A DNA stretch of 64,000 nucleotides from Lachnospiraceae bacterium (GTDB lineage: Bacteria; Bacillota; Clostridia; Lachnospirales; Lachnospiraceae), in NCBI GenBank assembly GCA_024694625.1, contig JAILJP010000083.1:1-64000 (forward strand), written 5' to 3'. The translations under genes were made by a program, and so were the position numbers. The notes below the pieces were generated by a model. That model searched no databases. It saw nothing but the letters and a program-made list of their open reading frames with translations, and was not told the DNA's origin. Shown here one piece after another: positions 44,388-54,721 of this stretch. Position 1 is the first letter of the stretch; each line of letters begins with the position of its first letter.

Positions 44388-44930
44388 TTATTTTTTTCCA
44401 GTATTATTTTTTTCTTTGGAGCCATTTTCATGATCCCCGTTGGTTAAGGAAACTTCTCTTCCGTGTCCTTCCCGGGTCTGATGAAATCTGGATTTATTTT
44501 GAAGGAAGTGCATTTTCCCTCCCGGTGCCATATCCTTATCAATTACCATGGAGTACACCTGCTTTGACTCCCGTTCCGCTCTCGGAGACAATTCCCGCTT
44601 CAGTTCATTTAATTCTTCCCCAACCCTTCGTGCACAATCAGGACAGTATTTTCCTTTTAGAATCATACTGCCACAACGCACACATGTTAGTTTAATACTG
44701 GAATCCGGAGTAATTTCCAAACGTTCTTCCCGCAACCACTTGGTCACCTGCTGATGGGATACACCAAAGAGTTCCCGAAGTTTTGCCTCCGTTGTACCCG
44801 GATAATCCCACAGATAATCTTTCACCTGCCGCAAAAGGGATGACTCCTTTTCCCTACATTCCGGACAGGTCTTATAGAGATCCAGATAATCATCAAATAT
44901 TTTGTTACAGTTAATACAATTCTTAATCAT
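44388..44930 (-). CDS. YvyF-like flagellar-operon zinc-ribbon protein
   Basis: 180 residues. N-terminal zinc ribbon (CINCNKIF ... CPECREK, two CxxC pairs, about 5-25), a helix-turn-helix-like segment (LRELFGVSHQQVTKWLREE, about 50-70), and a second zinc ribbon (CVRCGSM ... CPDCARR, about 83-102), then a charged tail. This is the layout of the protein encoded in flagellar operons as YvyF (TIGR03826). Here it lies next to a c-di-GMP signalling operon rather than a flagellar one. Possibly an RNA or DNA-binding regulator of motility genes. Confidence 0.82.
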   Translation of the reverse strand: MIKNCINCNKIFDDYLDLYKTCPECREKESSLLRQVKDYLWDYPGTTEAKLRELFGVSHQQVTKWLREERLEITPDSSIKLTCVRCGSMILKGKYCPDCARRVGEELNELKRELSPRAERESKQVYSMVIDKDMAPGGKMHFLQNKSRFHQTREGHGREVSLTNGDHENGSKEKNNTGKK

Positions 44931-44977
44931 AGGCCCACCTTTTCCTCTTCAATAACCGTAACTCTCCCTATATCTGT

Positions 44978-47377
44978 TTAACCACGAAAACGTATATCCG
45001 TCAATGCAACCTGATCTCCTGTCAGAGATACATAGACATTTTTCACATCCTCATGAATGGTTGTCACATTTTTTACGGATATACCATTATTCCTTGTAAT
45101 GGTCGTAATGTGATTTCCGCTTCGTCGCAAAGTGACTGTGGCATCAATACCTTCCTTTGCCTTTTCTTTCCAATCCTCCCATCCAAAGAAATCAGCTTCT
45201 TTTTTCATATTCATTCGGTTGGATGAAAACTCCCCTTCTTCCCAAGCTTCTCCATCCAGACGAATCAATGCATATTCGTGATAGTTTTCACCCATGGGCT
45301 TTTTATCATCGGAGTAAAAAAGATTAATAAAAGGACAATGCCATACCAATCTTGCGGTAGGCAAACTCATGCCATGGAAATAAATCTCCATACCATCCTT
45401 TACTTCCACACCTTCCGTGGCATTGGTTCGATATCCATCTACCTGAATATTTGGAATGTCTCCCTGCAAGCGATTGATATAACTTACTTCCTCTGCAATT
45501 CTTGGAATATAGTTTTCATCAATCTCTTCTTCCTCATAGGAAATATGGACATTACCAATATGACAATGCTCTCCCGTAAATGCCACATAGGCAAATCTGG
45601 AATTGTCAGGCAAAGCCAAAATAACTTCCATCGTCTCATACTTGGAAATCAAACGAAACAGAGCATGATCTGCATATTTCACTGCCTGTAATTCATAGTC
45701 AATGGACTCTTGCCGATCAAAAATATCTTTCTGTGCGTCCATATCCGGTTCTACCTTCACCACACTCTTTAGGTTTCTGGCTCCGGAACAAATTGCATGA
45801 CCGTCAAACCACATTTCCGCATATTCAAAAAAATTTAAATTATCAATTTCCCGAAGTGTGGTGTGTACTCTGGAATCCAAGGAGTCAAAAATAACCAGCG
45901 CCGGCATGCAAATATCCTCCGGCTTGGACTTTTTCGGTGTGCAGGTAAATCCGATTTTTACTATCCTTGGTGTCAACGCCACACCTTCTGAAACAGAAGA
46001 ACGATATTCCTCACACTCAATTTCTGTCTGCTCCGTAAATTCCGTAATTTCCACCTTTTCCTGCATGGTGTATTCACTGTCCAAATCAATCATATGAAGC
46101 ATGATTTTTGTAAATTCCGGATCAAACTGAGTTCCCATGCCCTTAACAAATTCCTCTCTTACTTTCTGCTGAGGAATGGGATCTCGATAGCTTCGCTGGG
46201 ATGTCATGGTATCATAGGCATCCGCCACAGATATAATACGAGCCAGCTCAGGAATTTCTTCTCCTTTTAATCCTTCAGGATAACCTGTGCCATCATAACG
46301 TTCATGATGATAATACGCACCCTCGCTTAAGAAGGGAAAAGCTGTAATGCTGGACAAAATATCCCTTCCGATTACAGGATACTGTTTCAGCTGAGCATAC
46401 TCTTCTTCACTCAATGCGGTTTCCTTACTTAAGATACTGTCGGAAATACCAATTTTTCCAACTTCATGCAACAGTGCCGCATAATAAACGTTTCGACACT
46501 CTTCTTCATTCTTCCCACTAAATTCAGCAATGGTTTTGGCATATTTTGCCACACGCTGTGAATGTCCTTTTGTATATTTGTCCTTTGCATCAATTGCACC
46601 AACAAATGCCGTAGCCGTCTGTTCAAACAAATCCAGAATATTCTTCTGCTGCTCTTTCAAATGACTAATTTCTATGGCGTTCGCTCTTTCTAAAGCTGCA
46701 TTGGAATCAAAAAGCACAAACAAATACAAAACGATAACCATAAGTACCAAAGATATGTTTGTCAAAGATATTCCATAGGAAAACAGCTGAATTACACTGG
46801 CAAGCACGGGAATCAAAACAAAGGTAAACAAAGATATTCGCAGGTATTTATTTACCTTTTTTGTATATTTTATAACACCGGTTAACAAAATAACGAATAC
46901 AATCAAAGGAACCATGTAGCAAAGAATAAAACCCGGTCCTCTTTCGTAACGGTTGTGTTCATCAAAGGAATAATAAAATCCCGTTATCTGGGACAATACC
47001 AACATCAATTCGCCAAATATCACTAAATACCTTACAAAGATTAATCGACGTGGAATATGATCCATTCCCCCCTCATGAACAATCAAATCCATGAGGTATT
47101 TGTTAAAGGCGTATAGCAAATACAAGGAAAGTGCATACACCATAAAGTTACTGATACGTACCCACCAGTAGCCGCTAACGGTTTCCACTCCTCTGAATCG
47201 ATAAGCTGCCCGGTCAAATTCCAACAAGAATCCTGCACAGATACTTAGCATAAAAAGATTGATTTTTCGCTTTTTCCCAATAGCTCGATTCAAACAGATA
47301 AATACTGCAATGATAACACACACTGCCGTACAACCAATCATAATATTTAATTGATGGGCACGCATAAATTCAAACAC
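44978..47377 (-). CDS. HD-GYP protein with seven-helix sensor and altered HD motif
   Basis: 799 residues. Seven or eight transmembrane helices (about 8-230), then an HD-GYP domain (about 250-430) with KGHSQRVAKYAKTIAEF, the metal motif as LLHEVGKIGISD near 307, and HHERYDGTGYPEGL intact. In family members the motif is HDVGK/HDIGK; here the Asp is Glu, which may weaken phosphodiesterase activity. The last ~370 residues are an unrecognised beta-rich region. GTG start with AGGAAGG. It is the last gene of the signalling operon. Confidence 0.88.
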   Translation of the reverse strand: MFEFMRAHQLNIMIGCTAVCVIIAVFICLNRAIGKKRKINLFMLSICAGFLLEFDRAAYRFRGVETVSGYWWVRISNFMVYALSLYLLYAFNKYLMDLIVHEGGMDHIPRRLIFVRYLVIFGELMLVLSQITGFYYSFDEHNRYERGPGFILCYMVPLIVFVILLTGVIKYTKKVNKYLRISLFTFVLIPVLASVIQLFSYGISLTNISLVLMVIVLYLFVLFDSNAALERANAIEISHLKEQQKNILDLFEQTATAFVGAIDAKDKYTKGHSQRVAKYAKTIAEFSGKNEEECRNVYYAALLHEVGKIGISDSILSKETALSEEEYAQLKQYPVIGRDILSSITAFPFLSEGAYYHHERYDGTGYPEGLKGEEIPELARIISVADAYDTMTSQRSYRDPIPQQKVREEFVKGMGTQFDPEFTKIMLHMIDLDSEYTMQEKVEITEFTEQTEIECEEYRSSVSEGVALTPRIVKIGFTCTPKKSKPEDICMPALVIFDSLDSRVHTTLREIDNLNFFEYAEMWFDGHAICSGARNLKSVVKVEPDMDAQKDIFDRQESIDYELQAVKYADHALFRLISKYETMEVILALPDNSRFAYVAFTGEHCHIGNVHISYEEEEIDENYIPRIAEEVSYINRLQGDIPNIQVDGYRTNATEGVEVKDGMEIYFHGMSLPTARLVWHCPFINLFYSDDKKPMGENYHEYALIRLDGEAWEEGEFSSNRMNMKKEADFFGWEDWKEKAKEGIDATVTLRRSGNHITTITRNNGISVKNVTTIHEDVKNVYVSLTGDQVALTDIRFRG

Positions 47378-47391
47378 GGCAAAAACCTTCC

Positions 47392-48159
47392 TTATCTTTT
47401 ATTCTTTATAAAAAATTCTTCCAGTTCTTTTAACAGCTGATCTTTTTCAATACTTTTTAAAAAGTATCCCTGAGGTTTTAAGGACATTACTTCCATAACG
47501 CTTTTTTTGTCGCTTTTCCCCGTCAAAAACATAACCGGAATTTCCATGGTTTCACTGTCATTTCGTAACATTTCCAATACCTGAGGACCTGAGGTCACCG
47601 GCATTTCATGATCCAAAAGGATTAAATCTGCTTTATTTTTTCCAAGCCAACGGATTGCCTGAAGTCCTGAGTTTGCCATTGCCACCTTGTAGGTTACTTT
47701 CAGCCACTCCCTTACCAGTCCCAAGTATGAAGCGTCATCATCTACAACCAAAATCGTCTTTTTAAACTCCCCGGCTTCCGCCATGTTAACCAGCTTCTGA
47801 ACGGTTCTAATATATGCCTCGTTATCCAAAGGTCTCAAAAATGTCTTGTATAAAACTGTTCCCGGTACATGATCGCAGATGTATTGATTTTCATCTCTTC
47901 CTCCGATGGAAATTATTTTTTTGTCTTCATCGGCAAGTTTGTCATTTAAAAAGTGAAGTACATCATCGGGAACTGCCTCTCCTTCTTCCACATATAATGT
48001 AACCAAATTGGTACCTTCCCAGTTTTTGTTTATATCATCAATATCCCAAGGTGTATAAACACAGTTTAGACGTGACTCCTGTAGTTTTTTCTCCATAGCG
48101 CGAATCAGAAAAGTCTCTTTTCTACTGATTAGCAGGACATGATTTTTCTTTGTGATCAT
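47392..48159 (-). CDS. Response regulator with pseudo-receiver plus receiver
   Basis: 255 residues. The C-terminal receiver (about 133-250) is complete: VVDDDASY, phospho-Asp in LILLDHEMPVTSG near 183 and PQGYFLKSI. The N-terminal ~125 residues look like a second, degenerate receiver (HVLLISRKETFLIRAME, IISIGGRDE, LYKTFLRPLDN) without the phospho-acceptor. No DNA-binding or enzymatic output domain is present, so it probably acts by protein contact, perhaps on the neighbouring HD-GYP proteins. It lies 3 bases after the hybrid kinase gene. Confidence 0.85.
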   Translation of the reverse strand: MITKKNHVLLISRKETFLIRAMEKKLQESRLNCVYTPWDIDDINKNWEGTNLVTLYVEEGEAVPDDVLHFLNDKLADEDKKIISIGGRDENQYICDHVPGTVLYKTFLRPLDNEAYIRTVQKLVNMAEAGEFKKTILVVDDDASYLGLVREWLKVTYKVAMANSGLQAIRWLGKNKADLILLDHEMPVTSGPQVLEMLRNDSETMEIPVMFLTGKSDKKSVMEVMSLKPQGYFLKSIEKDQLLKELEEFFIKNKR

Positions 48160-48162
48160 TTT

Positions 48163-51100
48163 CTAAATCCCCTTTAATAATTCTTCCATTTTGTCCCATT
48201 CGAACTGTTTTAATAATTTTTCCAGTTCTTTCATCCGCTCTTGATCTTTGTCGGGCAGGCGATACTCCTTCACCTGTTCCAAAATCATTTCCACAGAATC
48301 ATAATCCATCATGGGAACCACCTCTTTTAGCGCCTGATAGGCATCCGACAGTTCCTCATCCGGTATTGGTTCTTTTTGTGACTCGTCTTCCTGAGATAAT
48401 TCCAAAAGCGGATGCAATAAATCCTCAAACGATTTGTACTCACAGAGCATATGTTCATTGTTCATACGAATAAATATCATATTTTCCTTGTGGCCGGCAT
48501 CCTCCAACATCTGGCACAACTGAGACAATTCCATTGCACCGATGATTCTGGCCGAGGTTTTCAACGCATGTACCTTAACCGTATAAAGCATTAAATCGTT
48601 TTCTTCATAGGCCCTTTGAATTACCTTTGCATTTCCTTCAATGGTTTCCAAAAACAGCTGCAATGAAAAGATATATGACGAAATACCACCAGAGTTTTTA
48701 ATTCCTTCCTCCACGGAAATCTTTGAAACGTCATAAATCCACTTCATGTTTTCCGGCATTTCCGTAAATTCCTCTACTGCATCGCTTTCCTCTGCCTTCA
48801 TCATAATTTCTTCCGGCAAGTGACACATAATGGTTTTTTCCAATGTTCTGGAATCAATAGGTTTTGCCAAATAACCATTAAACCCGTTGGAAATATAAAA
48901 ATCTTCTCCGGCAGTAGCATTTGCAGTCAAGGCGTACACCGGTAAATCCGGATAATTTTTTCGAATTCTATGACAGGTTTCCACACCATCCATCCCCGGC
49001 ATCATATGGTCCAAAAGGACAATATTAAAACTGCCGTATCGAAGTTTTTCCAAACACTCCTCACCGCTGGAGGCTGTTGTGATAAACATCTTGGTTGCCT
49101 TAAGCAAGGATTTGATTACGGAGAGGTTCATAGGATTATCGTCCACAATCAAAATCTCCGCATCCGGTGCCACAAACTGCGGTACATAAGGTCCGATAGC
49201 TTCTTCAATTTTTTCTTTAAATTCACCAATAGGCTTTTTGTTTACTGCTTTTTGGTTAAGGGTAAGAATAAATTCCGAACCTTCTCCATACACGCTTTCA
49301 CACCAAAGTTTTCCGGATAGAAGCCCCGCAAACTGACGGGAAATATCCAGTCCCAAACCGGTACCCTGGATGCTGGAATTCTTTTCTTCATCCAAACGTT
49401 CATAGGCATTGAAGAGTTTGTCCAAATCCTCTTCTTTTACACCGATTCCCGTATCCTTTACGGAAAAACGCAAGTGATACTCATCCCCGTCAATCTCATC
49501 CACGGAAACCGTAAGTGTCACACTACCTTCTTTGGTATACTTTACAGCGTTGGTTAAAAGATTTAAGACAATCTGCTTAATCTTTCCAACGTCACCATAC
49601 ATACGAACCGGTAGGATTTCTTCTACATTTACCTTAAACATCAAATCTTTTTGGTCCGCACGTCCGCGAATCATGGAACAAATGGTACGGAGCAAATCTT
49701 CCATATCATATTCCTGCTCCACCAGATGCATTTTTCCGGATTCAATTTTAGAGATATCCAAAACGTCATTAATCAATCCTAACAAAGATTCCGTGGCATT
49801 TCGTATATCCACTGCATAATTAATAATGGAAAGGAAGTATCCTTTTGGAACGTCAGTAGCGTCTTCTCGCAAAATCATCTCATCCATACCCATAATTGTA
49901 TTAATAGGCGTTCGAATTTCATGAGACATATTTGCAAGGAATCGTGACTTGGCACTATTGGCTCTTTCTGCCTCTTCCTTCGCCTCACGAATCTCATCAT
50001 ACTGTCTGCGGACGATGGTACCGTTCATAATCCGCCATACAAGCAGGCCTGTGGACAACGCAACCAACGCAATCAATAACATTCGTATAGCTGTAAGTTC
50101 TAAAAGTTTAGGTTCCTTTTTAATGGTAAAGCTTACATCCTGAAGAACTTCCTCCGTAGCTTCATTTAACACTTGAACGTGAAGGTTATAGGTACCATAT
50201 CGAAATCCGGTGTATTCCAAAGCATCTAATTCACTTTGTTTTTCCATAACACCATCATCTTCCATGCCTTCAAAAAATACGTTTACCGTAGGATTTGACA
50301 TGGAATAATCCAAAACCGCGGGATAGAAATAAATACGACCCGCATCGGCAGGGATGGTATATACCCCCTTTTCATCCGGATAAATATAGTCATTGTCACA
50401 GTAGATGTATTTCAAATCTACCAAAACACTGGCATCTTGATTGAAATAGTGGTTGATATTGACACGGTTTACTCCACTTCGACCGGAAATGTAAAGATTT
50501 CCATCCTTGTCTAAGAAACTGTATGCATTTCCCGTAGGGATACTTGTCATTCCATTGGAAGTGTTATACAGTCGGTATTCAAACTCCTCTCCTGACAATA
50601 CATCCTCAGCATTTACACAGTAAATACCATAAGAGGACAATACCCAAAGATTTCCGTTTTCATCGTAGTAAACATCAAAGTTGTTATTGTACGGGAAGTG
50701 TTCCACATTGAAAATCTCTCCCCCTCTCATATACTGCAGAGAGTTGGAGGTAATAATCCAAACCACGTCTCTTTCTTCATCTTTTTTGATACGAAGAATT
50801 ACGTCACTGGTCAGACCTTCTTCTCTTCCCATTTTTTCCACACGGTTGTCACCCACAATATAAACGCCGTCACCATCCGTACCTAACAGGTACTTTCCCT
50901 GGCTCAACTCCTCTACCGTAAGAATTACCGTATTATCCAAACCGGTTTTACCGGTTAACTCTTTATCCACAACCATATTATTAATGATTGCCAGACCACC
51001 GTTTGTTCCTACCAAAAGACTTCCATCGGAGGTTTCTGTAATACAACGACATTCATTACTTAAAAATCCTGTTTCCTCTGTATAGGAAAGGATTTCATGT

Positions 51101-52410
51101 CTTTGCGTATAACAAATCAACCCAAGATCGCCGGTATAGGTACAAACCCACAGGTTTTTATTTTTATCTTCCATTAGACAACGGATTCGATTCTCCCCAA
51201 TCATTTGGGTCAACTCGTTTTCCACCGGCTTTCCGGTATCCATATCCAAGACATACAATCCTTTGTCTGTACCAATGTAAAGGTTGTTTTCATGAATACT
51301 AGTGGCATTTACCACGTCTTCAATTCCGGTCCCTTCGGTGATGTTTTTGAAGTTATTGGTAACCAATTTCATAACACCCTGACGGGCAGATGCATACCAA
51401 AGATTTCCTTGATAATCAGGCGTCATCATTTCAATGGAACTGTTTAAAGGCACATTATCAATGGTCACAAATTTTCTGTTTGGATCCAAGTATCCAATTA
51501 CCGAATCGGAATTCATCCAAATCCGTCCGCACGCTTCTGTAATCCAATTGATTGATTCAGTGGGAGCAACAGAAATTGCCTCCATCTGTGAAGCGGTACT
51601 GCCAAAGGTTCCGTAATACACCACATCTGAATCGGTACCAAAATAGAGCTTTCCTGCCTCATTGGAATCTGCATATAATGTAGTAACATTCCCCATGCCT
51701 AAATCGGTACTATTGTAGTAATCCACCACTCTTCCTTCATCAACTGAAAAGATATCCCCATCTCTGGTGTTTACATAGATAATTCCATTGGGATCAGACC
51801 TCATATGCATAATATACTGATGGTTGATTCTTGAATCATCTAGCAAAAACAACTTACCGCTATCATCTATATAACAGATTCCGCTAGTTGTTCCTATATA
51901 AACAACACCATTTTCGTCTTCTGCAAAGTCACGAATAGTGGAAGAAGGTAAACCGTCCTCATAGGTAAAATGAGTGTGCCCCGACTCACCATCTATCATA
52001 ACCACTCCATTGTCATTGGTACCAACCCAGATTCTACCCTTACTATCTCCAAAAATAACCTTTCCACTGGTCAGTCCCTCTGATGCATCTAATCGCTCAA
52101 AGGTTCTTCCATCATACCGAAGAATTCCACTGTAGCCGCCAATCCAAATATAACCGTCCTGAGAGGCGAATACGCAGTTGGCATCTGAGGTAGGAAGACC
52201 ATTATCCGCATTGTAAAGCTTTGTAGAAAAACCAACATTTTCAAGTTGTCCCGTCGCAGCATAACCACCACCGGTAGTCAGTTCTACTGCTCCACTGTTT
52301 TCTTGACCTTCGTCGGTATAGGCATAGGAAGTACACAATACGAAAGCTGAAGCCACCCATATCGTCAACATACCTATGCATATTTTTTTCTTCCTACCGA
52401 ACCATTTCAT
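48163..52410 (-). CDS. Hybrid sensor kinase: beta-propeller, HisKA, receiver, HPt
   Basis: 1415 residues. Signal sequence (about 10-31), a two-propeller periplasm-type sensor built of repeats such as DGYIWIGGYSGILRYDG and GRIWVGTNDNG (about 55-670), a Y_Y_Y domain (about 690-770), a transmembrane helix (about 770-790), HisKA with FLANMSHEIRTPINTI near residue 829, HATPase (NLLTNAVKYTKEG, GTGLGLDI), a receiver with phospho-Asp in IVLLDHMMPGMDG near 1134 and an HPt domain with VHALKTSARI near 1281. This architecture is common in Bacteroides for glycan sensing; in Lachnospiraceae it is less frequent. The phosphate may pass from HPt to the adjacent regulator. Confidence 0.9.
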   Translation of the reverse strand: MKWFGRKKKICIGMLTIWVASAFVLCTSYAYTDEGQENSGAVELTTGGGYAATGQLENVGFSTKLYNADNGLPTSDANCVFASQDGYIWIGGYSGILRYDGRTFERLDASEGLTSGKVIFGDSKGRIWVGTNDNGVVMIDGESGHTHFTYEDGLPSSTIRDFAEDENGVVYIGTTSGICYIDDSGKLFLLDDSRINHQYIMHMRSDPNGIIYVNTRDGDIFSVDEGRVVDYYNSTDLGMGNVTTLYADSNEAGKLYFGTDSDVVYYGTFGSTASQMEAISVAPTESINWITEACGRIWMNSDSVIGYLDPNRKFVTIDNVPLNSSIEMMTPDYQGNLWYASARQGVMKLVTNNFKNITEGTGIEDVVNATSIHENNLYIGTDKGLYVLDMDTGKPVENELTQMIGENRIRCLMEDKNKNLWVCTYTGDLGLICYTQRHEILSYTEETGFLSNECRCITETSDGSLLVGTNGGLAIINNMVVDKELTGKTGLDNTVILTVEELSQGKYLLGTDGDGVYIVGDNRVEKMGREEGLTSDVILRIKKDEERDVVWIITSNSLQYMRGGEIFNVEHFPYNNNFDVYYDENGNLWVLSSYGIYCVNAEDVLSGEEFEYRLYNTSNGMTSIPTGNAYSFLDKDGNLYISGRSGVNRVNINHYFNQDASVLVDLKYIYCDNDYIYPDEKGVYTIPADAGRIYFYPAVLDYSMSNPTVNVFFEGMEDDGVMEKQSELDALEYTGFRYGTYNLHVQVLNEATEEVLQDVSFTIKKEPKLLELTAIRMLLIALVALSTGLLVWRIMNGTIVRRQYDEIREAKEEAERANSAKSRFLANMSHEIRTPINTIMGMDEMILREDATDVPKGYFLSIINYAVDIRNATESLLGLINDVLDISKIESGKMHLVEQEYDMEDLLRTICSMIRGRADQKDLMFKVNVEEILPVRMYGDVGKIKQIVLNLLTNAVKYTKEGSVTLTVSVDEIDGDEYHLRFSVKDTGIGVKEEDLDKLFNAYERLDEEKNSSIQGTGLGLDISRQFAGLLSGKLWCESVYGEGSEFILTLNQKAVNKKPIGEFKEKIEEAIGPYVPQFVAPDAEILIVDDNPMNLSVIKSLLKATKMFITTASSGEECLEKLRYGSFNIVLLDHMMPGMDGVETCHRIRKNYPDLPVYALTANATAGEDFYISNGFNGYLAKPIDSRTLEKTIMCHLPEEIMMKAEESDAVEEFTEMPENMKWIYDVSKISVEEGIKNSGGISSYIFSLQLFLETIEGNAKVIQRAYEENDLMLYTVKVHALKTSARIIGAMELSQLCQMLEDAGHKENMIFIRMNNEHMLCEYKSFEDLLHPLLELSQEDESQKEPIPDEELSDAYQALKEVVPMMDYDSVEMILEQVKEYRLPDKDQERMKELEKLLKQFEWDKMEELLKGI

Positions 52411-52424
52411 ATCTACCCTCCGGT

Positions 52425-54554
52425 TTACATGTTCTGATATTTTCTAAGTACCTGCTTTACTTCCGGGAGTGCATCCATAAAAGCGTTTACACACTTCGGA
52501 TCAAACTGAGTTCCGGAACCTTCCTCCAATATTTGCAGTGCCTTTTCAAGAGGAAAGGCAGGTTTATAAACGCGCGGAGATGTCAATGCATCAAATACGT
52601 CCGCCACTGCCATAATACGGGCAGACAAAGGAATCACTTCACCATGAAGTCCCTCCGGATAGCCTTTTCCATCCCATCTCTCATGATGATAAGCTGCCAT
52701 GTTTCTGGCTTCTTTTAAGTAGTTTTCTCCCTTTACGGTAGTTATGGCTTTCTCCATAATTTCTTTTCCGTAAACGGTATGAAGCTTCATAATCTCATAT
52801 TCCTCTTCCGTAAGCTTACCTGGCTTGTTTAGAATCGTATCTGAGATATTGATCTTTCCTACGTCATGAAGAGGAGCCGACATTACCACGTCTGACATAT
52901 ACTTAGGTGTGAGTTTTTCTAAATAGTAGCCATTTTTCTTTAGGCTTTCGGAAATAATTTTTACATATTCAGCTGTCTTTTGAATATGGGCACCGGTGTC
53001 GGAGTCTCGATTTTCCACCATGTCTGCCATAGTAATAATCAAACCGTTCTGCATCTTTGCCGTGGAATTTGCAAAGTAGTTAATATCCCGCACCTGATTC
53101 ACTGTAGTGACTGCCATATCACAAATTGCTTTATAGAGATCTTCAATTTCATCATTGGTACGAATATCATAGCTTCGTAGTTTTTTTACACTTTCATCCA
53201 ATGCATTTTGATCTTCCTTGTTTTTCATAAAGCTTCCTGCCCAATAAACCAAGGCATTGATTGGAGCTGTCATGTACATTTCCGTAAAGGTGATGCCAAA
53301 AGATATGATCAGAATTAAAAATCCGGAAAAAATCATAATGACGCGATAGTAAAACTGTAACATATAAGTGGTAAGATTTGCCAAAGAGGCATCTGCACCA
53401 ACATAGAAAGAGGCATCTCCCTTTTGATTTGTAATAGGCGAATATGCCGTAATCAACCAACCACTAACATCGTTGGATTCTATCGGGTCAATAGTCTCGC
53501 CATTTCGAAGCTCATCTAAATGGCCTTCAAAGGCTTCCTCAAACTCAATTCGCTCCCCCACTGCATATGCATCCATATTCTCTGTTTCCACATTCAAAAC
53601 GGCATAGCAGGCATCAGAGCCAATTCTTACTACGTATAGATATTCCACACAAGGAACGGACTCACGAATGTCCGCCAGCATTTCCAACGCTTCGTCATAG
53701 TCTTTTGCCTCAGTTCCATATTGTAGGAACGAGGTCATATCATACTGACTCATCATTTTTGCTGCAAAATCCGCAGCGTGAACCGCACTTTGTGTATATT
53801 CTTTCTTTTCTGAATCAAAGTACTGCTTTTCACTAATCCAGGTCATACACACCACTACTGATACTACGGCAACAATTAACAGTGCAATAGTACGAACACG
53901 TATAGACTGCTTTCCTTTTTTTGAAACCATAGTACTTGATTCCTGATTGGACAAAGACATTGGCGTCCGGCCCCATCCAAGACTCCACAGGGATATGCGT
54001 TCATCCCTTGGAACAAAATATAAAATCGCCCCCAAAGCCATAGTGGAAATACCCTTATCCACAAAGTTCAAGCCAATATTCACAATAACTCCGGTTAAAA
54101 ATGATGGAATACCTGTAGACTCTGACAAAACTGCGGCAGTTTCTCTTATGGTTTGGAATTGGAAATCCCCTAAAAATCCCCACTGAATAAGAGCGCCCAA
54201 TCCCCCGCTGATAAAGGTAATTACCGCAACATAAAGAATCAAATAGATTTTATTTTTTTCATAATAACGCTTCTTTACATAATAATAGGTAGTGATTGCG
54301 ATTAACGAACTGACCAAAAGATAATAAATCGCGTATTTATGAAAAAGATTGCAAAGCAAGTGGGTTGCTACCGCAGTTACCAACCCTGGCACAAGACCAC
54401 AGATTGCCGTTACGCTCATGGTACCGATGCAATCCAAATACAAAGGCACCTCAAAGATATTCATCAAAAATGCCAATACGACATTTAATAAAACACCACT
54501 TGCTATAATGATATTACGTTTTTGAATGGTAGATAACTTCCTTCTTCCCTTCAA
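52425..54554 (-). CDS. Membrane HD-GYP c-di-GMP phosphodiesterase
   Basis: 709 residues. About five helices (about 12-190), a further one near 220-240, an extracellular sensor region (about 250-395) with YLYVVRIGSDACYAV, another helix near 400-425, a HAMP-like linker, then HD-GYP (about 510-700) with APLHDVGKINISD near 565 and HHERWDGKGYPEGL intact. It should hydrolyse c-di-GMP. TTG start with TTGGAGGAAG upstream. It is the first gene of the operon and lies behind the leader attenuator at 54577-54750. Confidence 0.9.
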   Translation of the reverse strand: MKGRRKLSTIQKRNIIIASGVLLNVVLAFLMNIFEVPLYLDCIGTMSVTAICGLVPGLVTAVATHLLCNLFHKYAIYYLLVSSLIAITTYYYVKKRYYEKNKIYLILYVAVITFISGGLGALIQWGFLGDFQFQTIRETAAVLSESTGIPSFLTGVIVNIGLNFVDKGISTMALGAILYFVPRDERISLWSLGWGRTPMSLSNQESSTMVSKKGKQSIRVRTIALLIVAVVSVVVCMTWISEKQYFDSEKKEYTQSAVHAADFAAKMMSQYDMTSFLQYGTEAKDYDEALEMLADIRESVPCVEYLYVVRIGSDACYAVLNVETENMDAYAVGERIEFEEAFEGHLDELRNGETIDPIESNDVSGWLITAYSPITNQKGDASFYVGADASLANLTTYMLQFYYRVIMIFSGFLILIISFGITFTEMYMTAPINALVYWAGSFMKNKEDQNALDESVKKLRSYDIRTNDEIEDLYKAICDMAVTTVNQVRDINYFANSTAKMQNGLIITMADMVENRDSDTGAHIQKTAEYVKIISESLKKNGYYLEKLTPKYMSDVVMSAPLHDVGKINISDTILNKPGKLTEEEYEIMKLHTVYGKEIMEKAITTVKGENYLKEARNMAAYHHERWDGKGYPEGLHGEVIPLSARIMAVADVFDALTSPRVYKPAFPLEKALQILEEGSGTQFDPKCVNAFMDALPEVKQVLRKYQNM

Positions 54555-54576
54555 TTATTCTTCCTCCAAACAATAG

Positions 54577-54616
54577 AAAAAAGCCAAAAGACGTTTTAAA
54601 CAAAAAGACTTTTGGC
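54577..54616 (-). terminator. Leader terminator (attenuator) of the signalling operon
   Basis: GCCAAAAG and CTTTTGGC form an 8-bp stem with an 18-base loop, followed by six T on the minus strand. It lies between the operon promoter and the first structural gene. The 5' arm sits inside the last codons of the leader ORF. Confidence 0.65.
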
Positions 54617-54679
54617 GGTTATTACTATATATCTAAATATGAAATTATCCATCTGTGCACATTTATGTAACATTTTCAT
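54596..54679 (-). CDS. 27-codon leader peptide ORF
   Basis: Starts ATGAAAATG with GGGGAG seven bases upstream; ends in TAA inside the terminator loop. The peptide reads MKMLHKCAQMDNFIF then RYIVITAKSLFV. The 5' arm of the hairpin overlaps codons for ITAKS, so a ribosome near the stop would cover it and prevent the terminator. This is a typical arrangement for translational control of transcription termination. The codons give no obvious amino-acid sensor (no run of one residue). Confidence 0.55.
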   Translation of the reverse strand: MKMLHKCAQMDNFIFRYIVITAKSLFV

Positions 54680-54721
54680 ATTTATCTCCCCGTCTCAGAA
54701 TATAAGCATACTCTATCATCG

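Noticed and set aside
54577..54720. c-di-GMP riboswitch in the operon leader
   Set aside because: The conserved GEMM elements could not be recognised; the leader is better explained by a small ORF and terminator.
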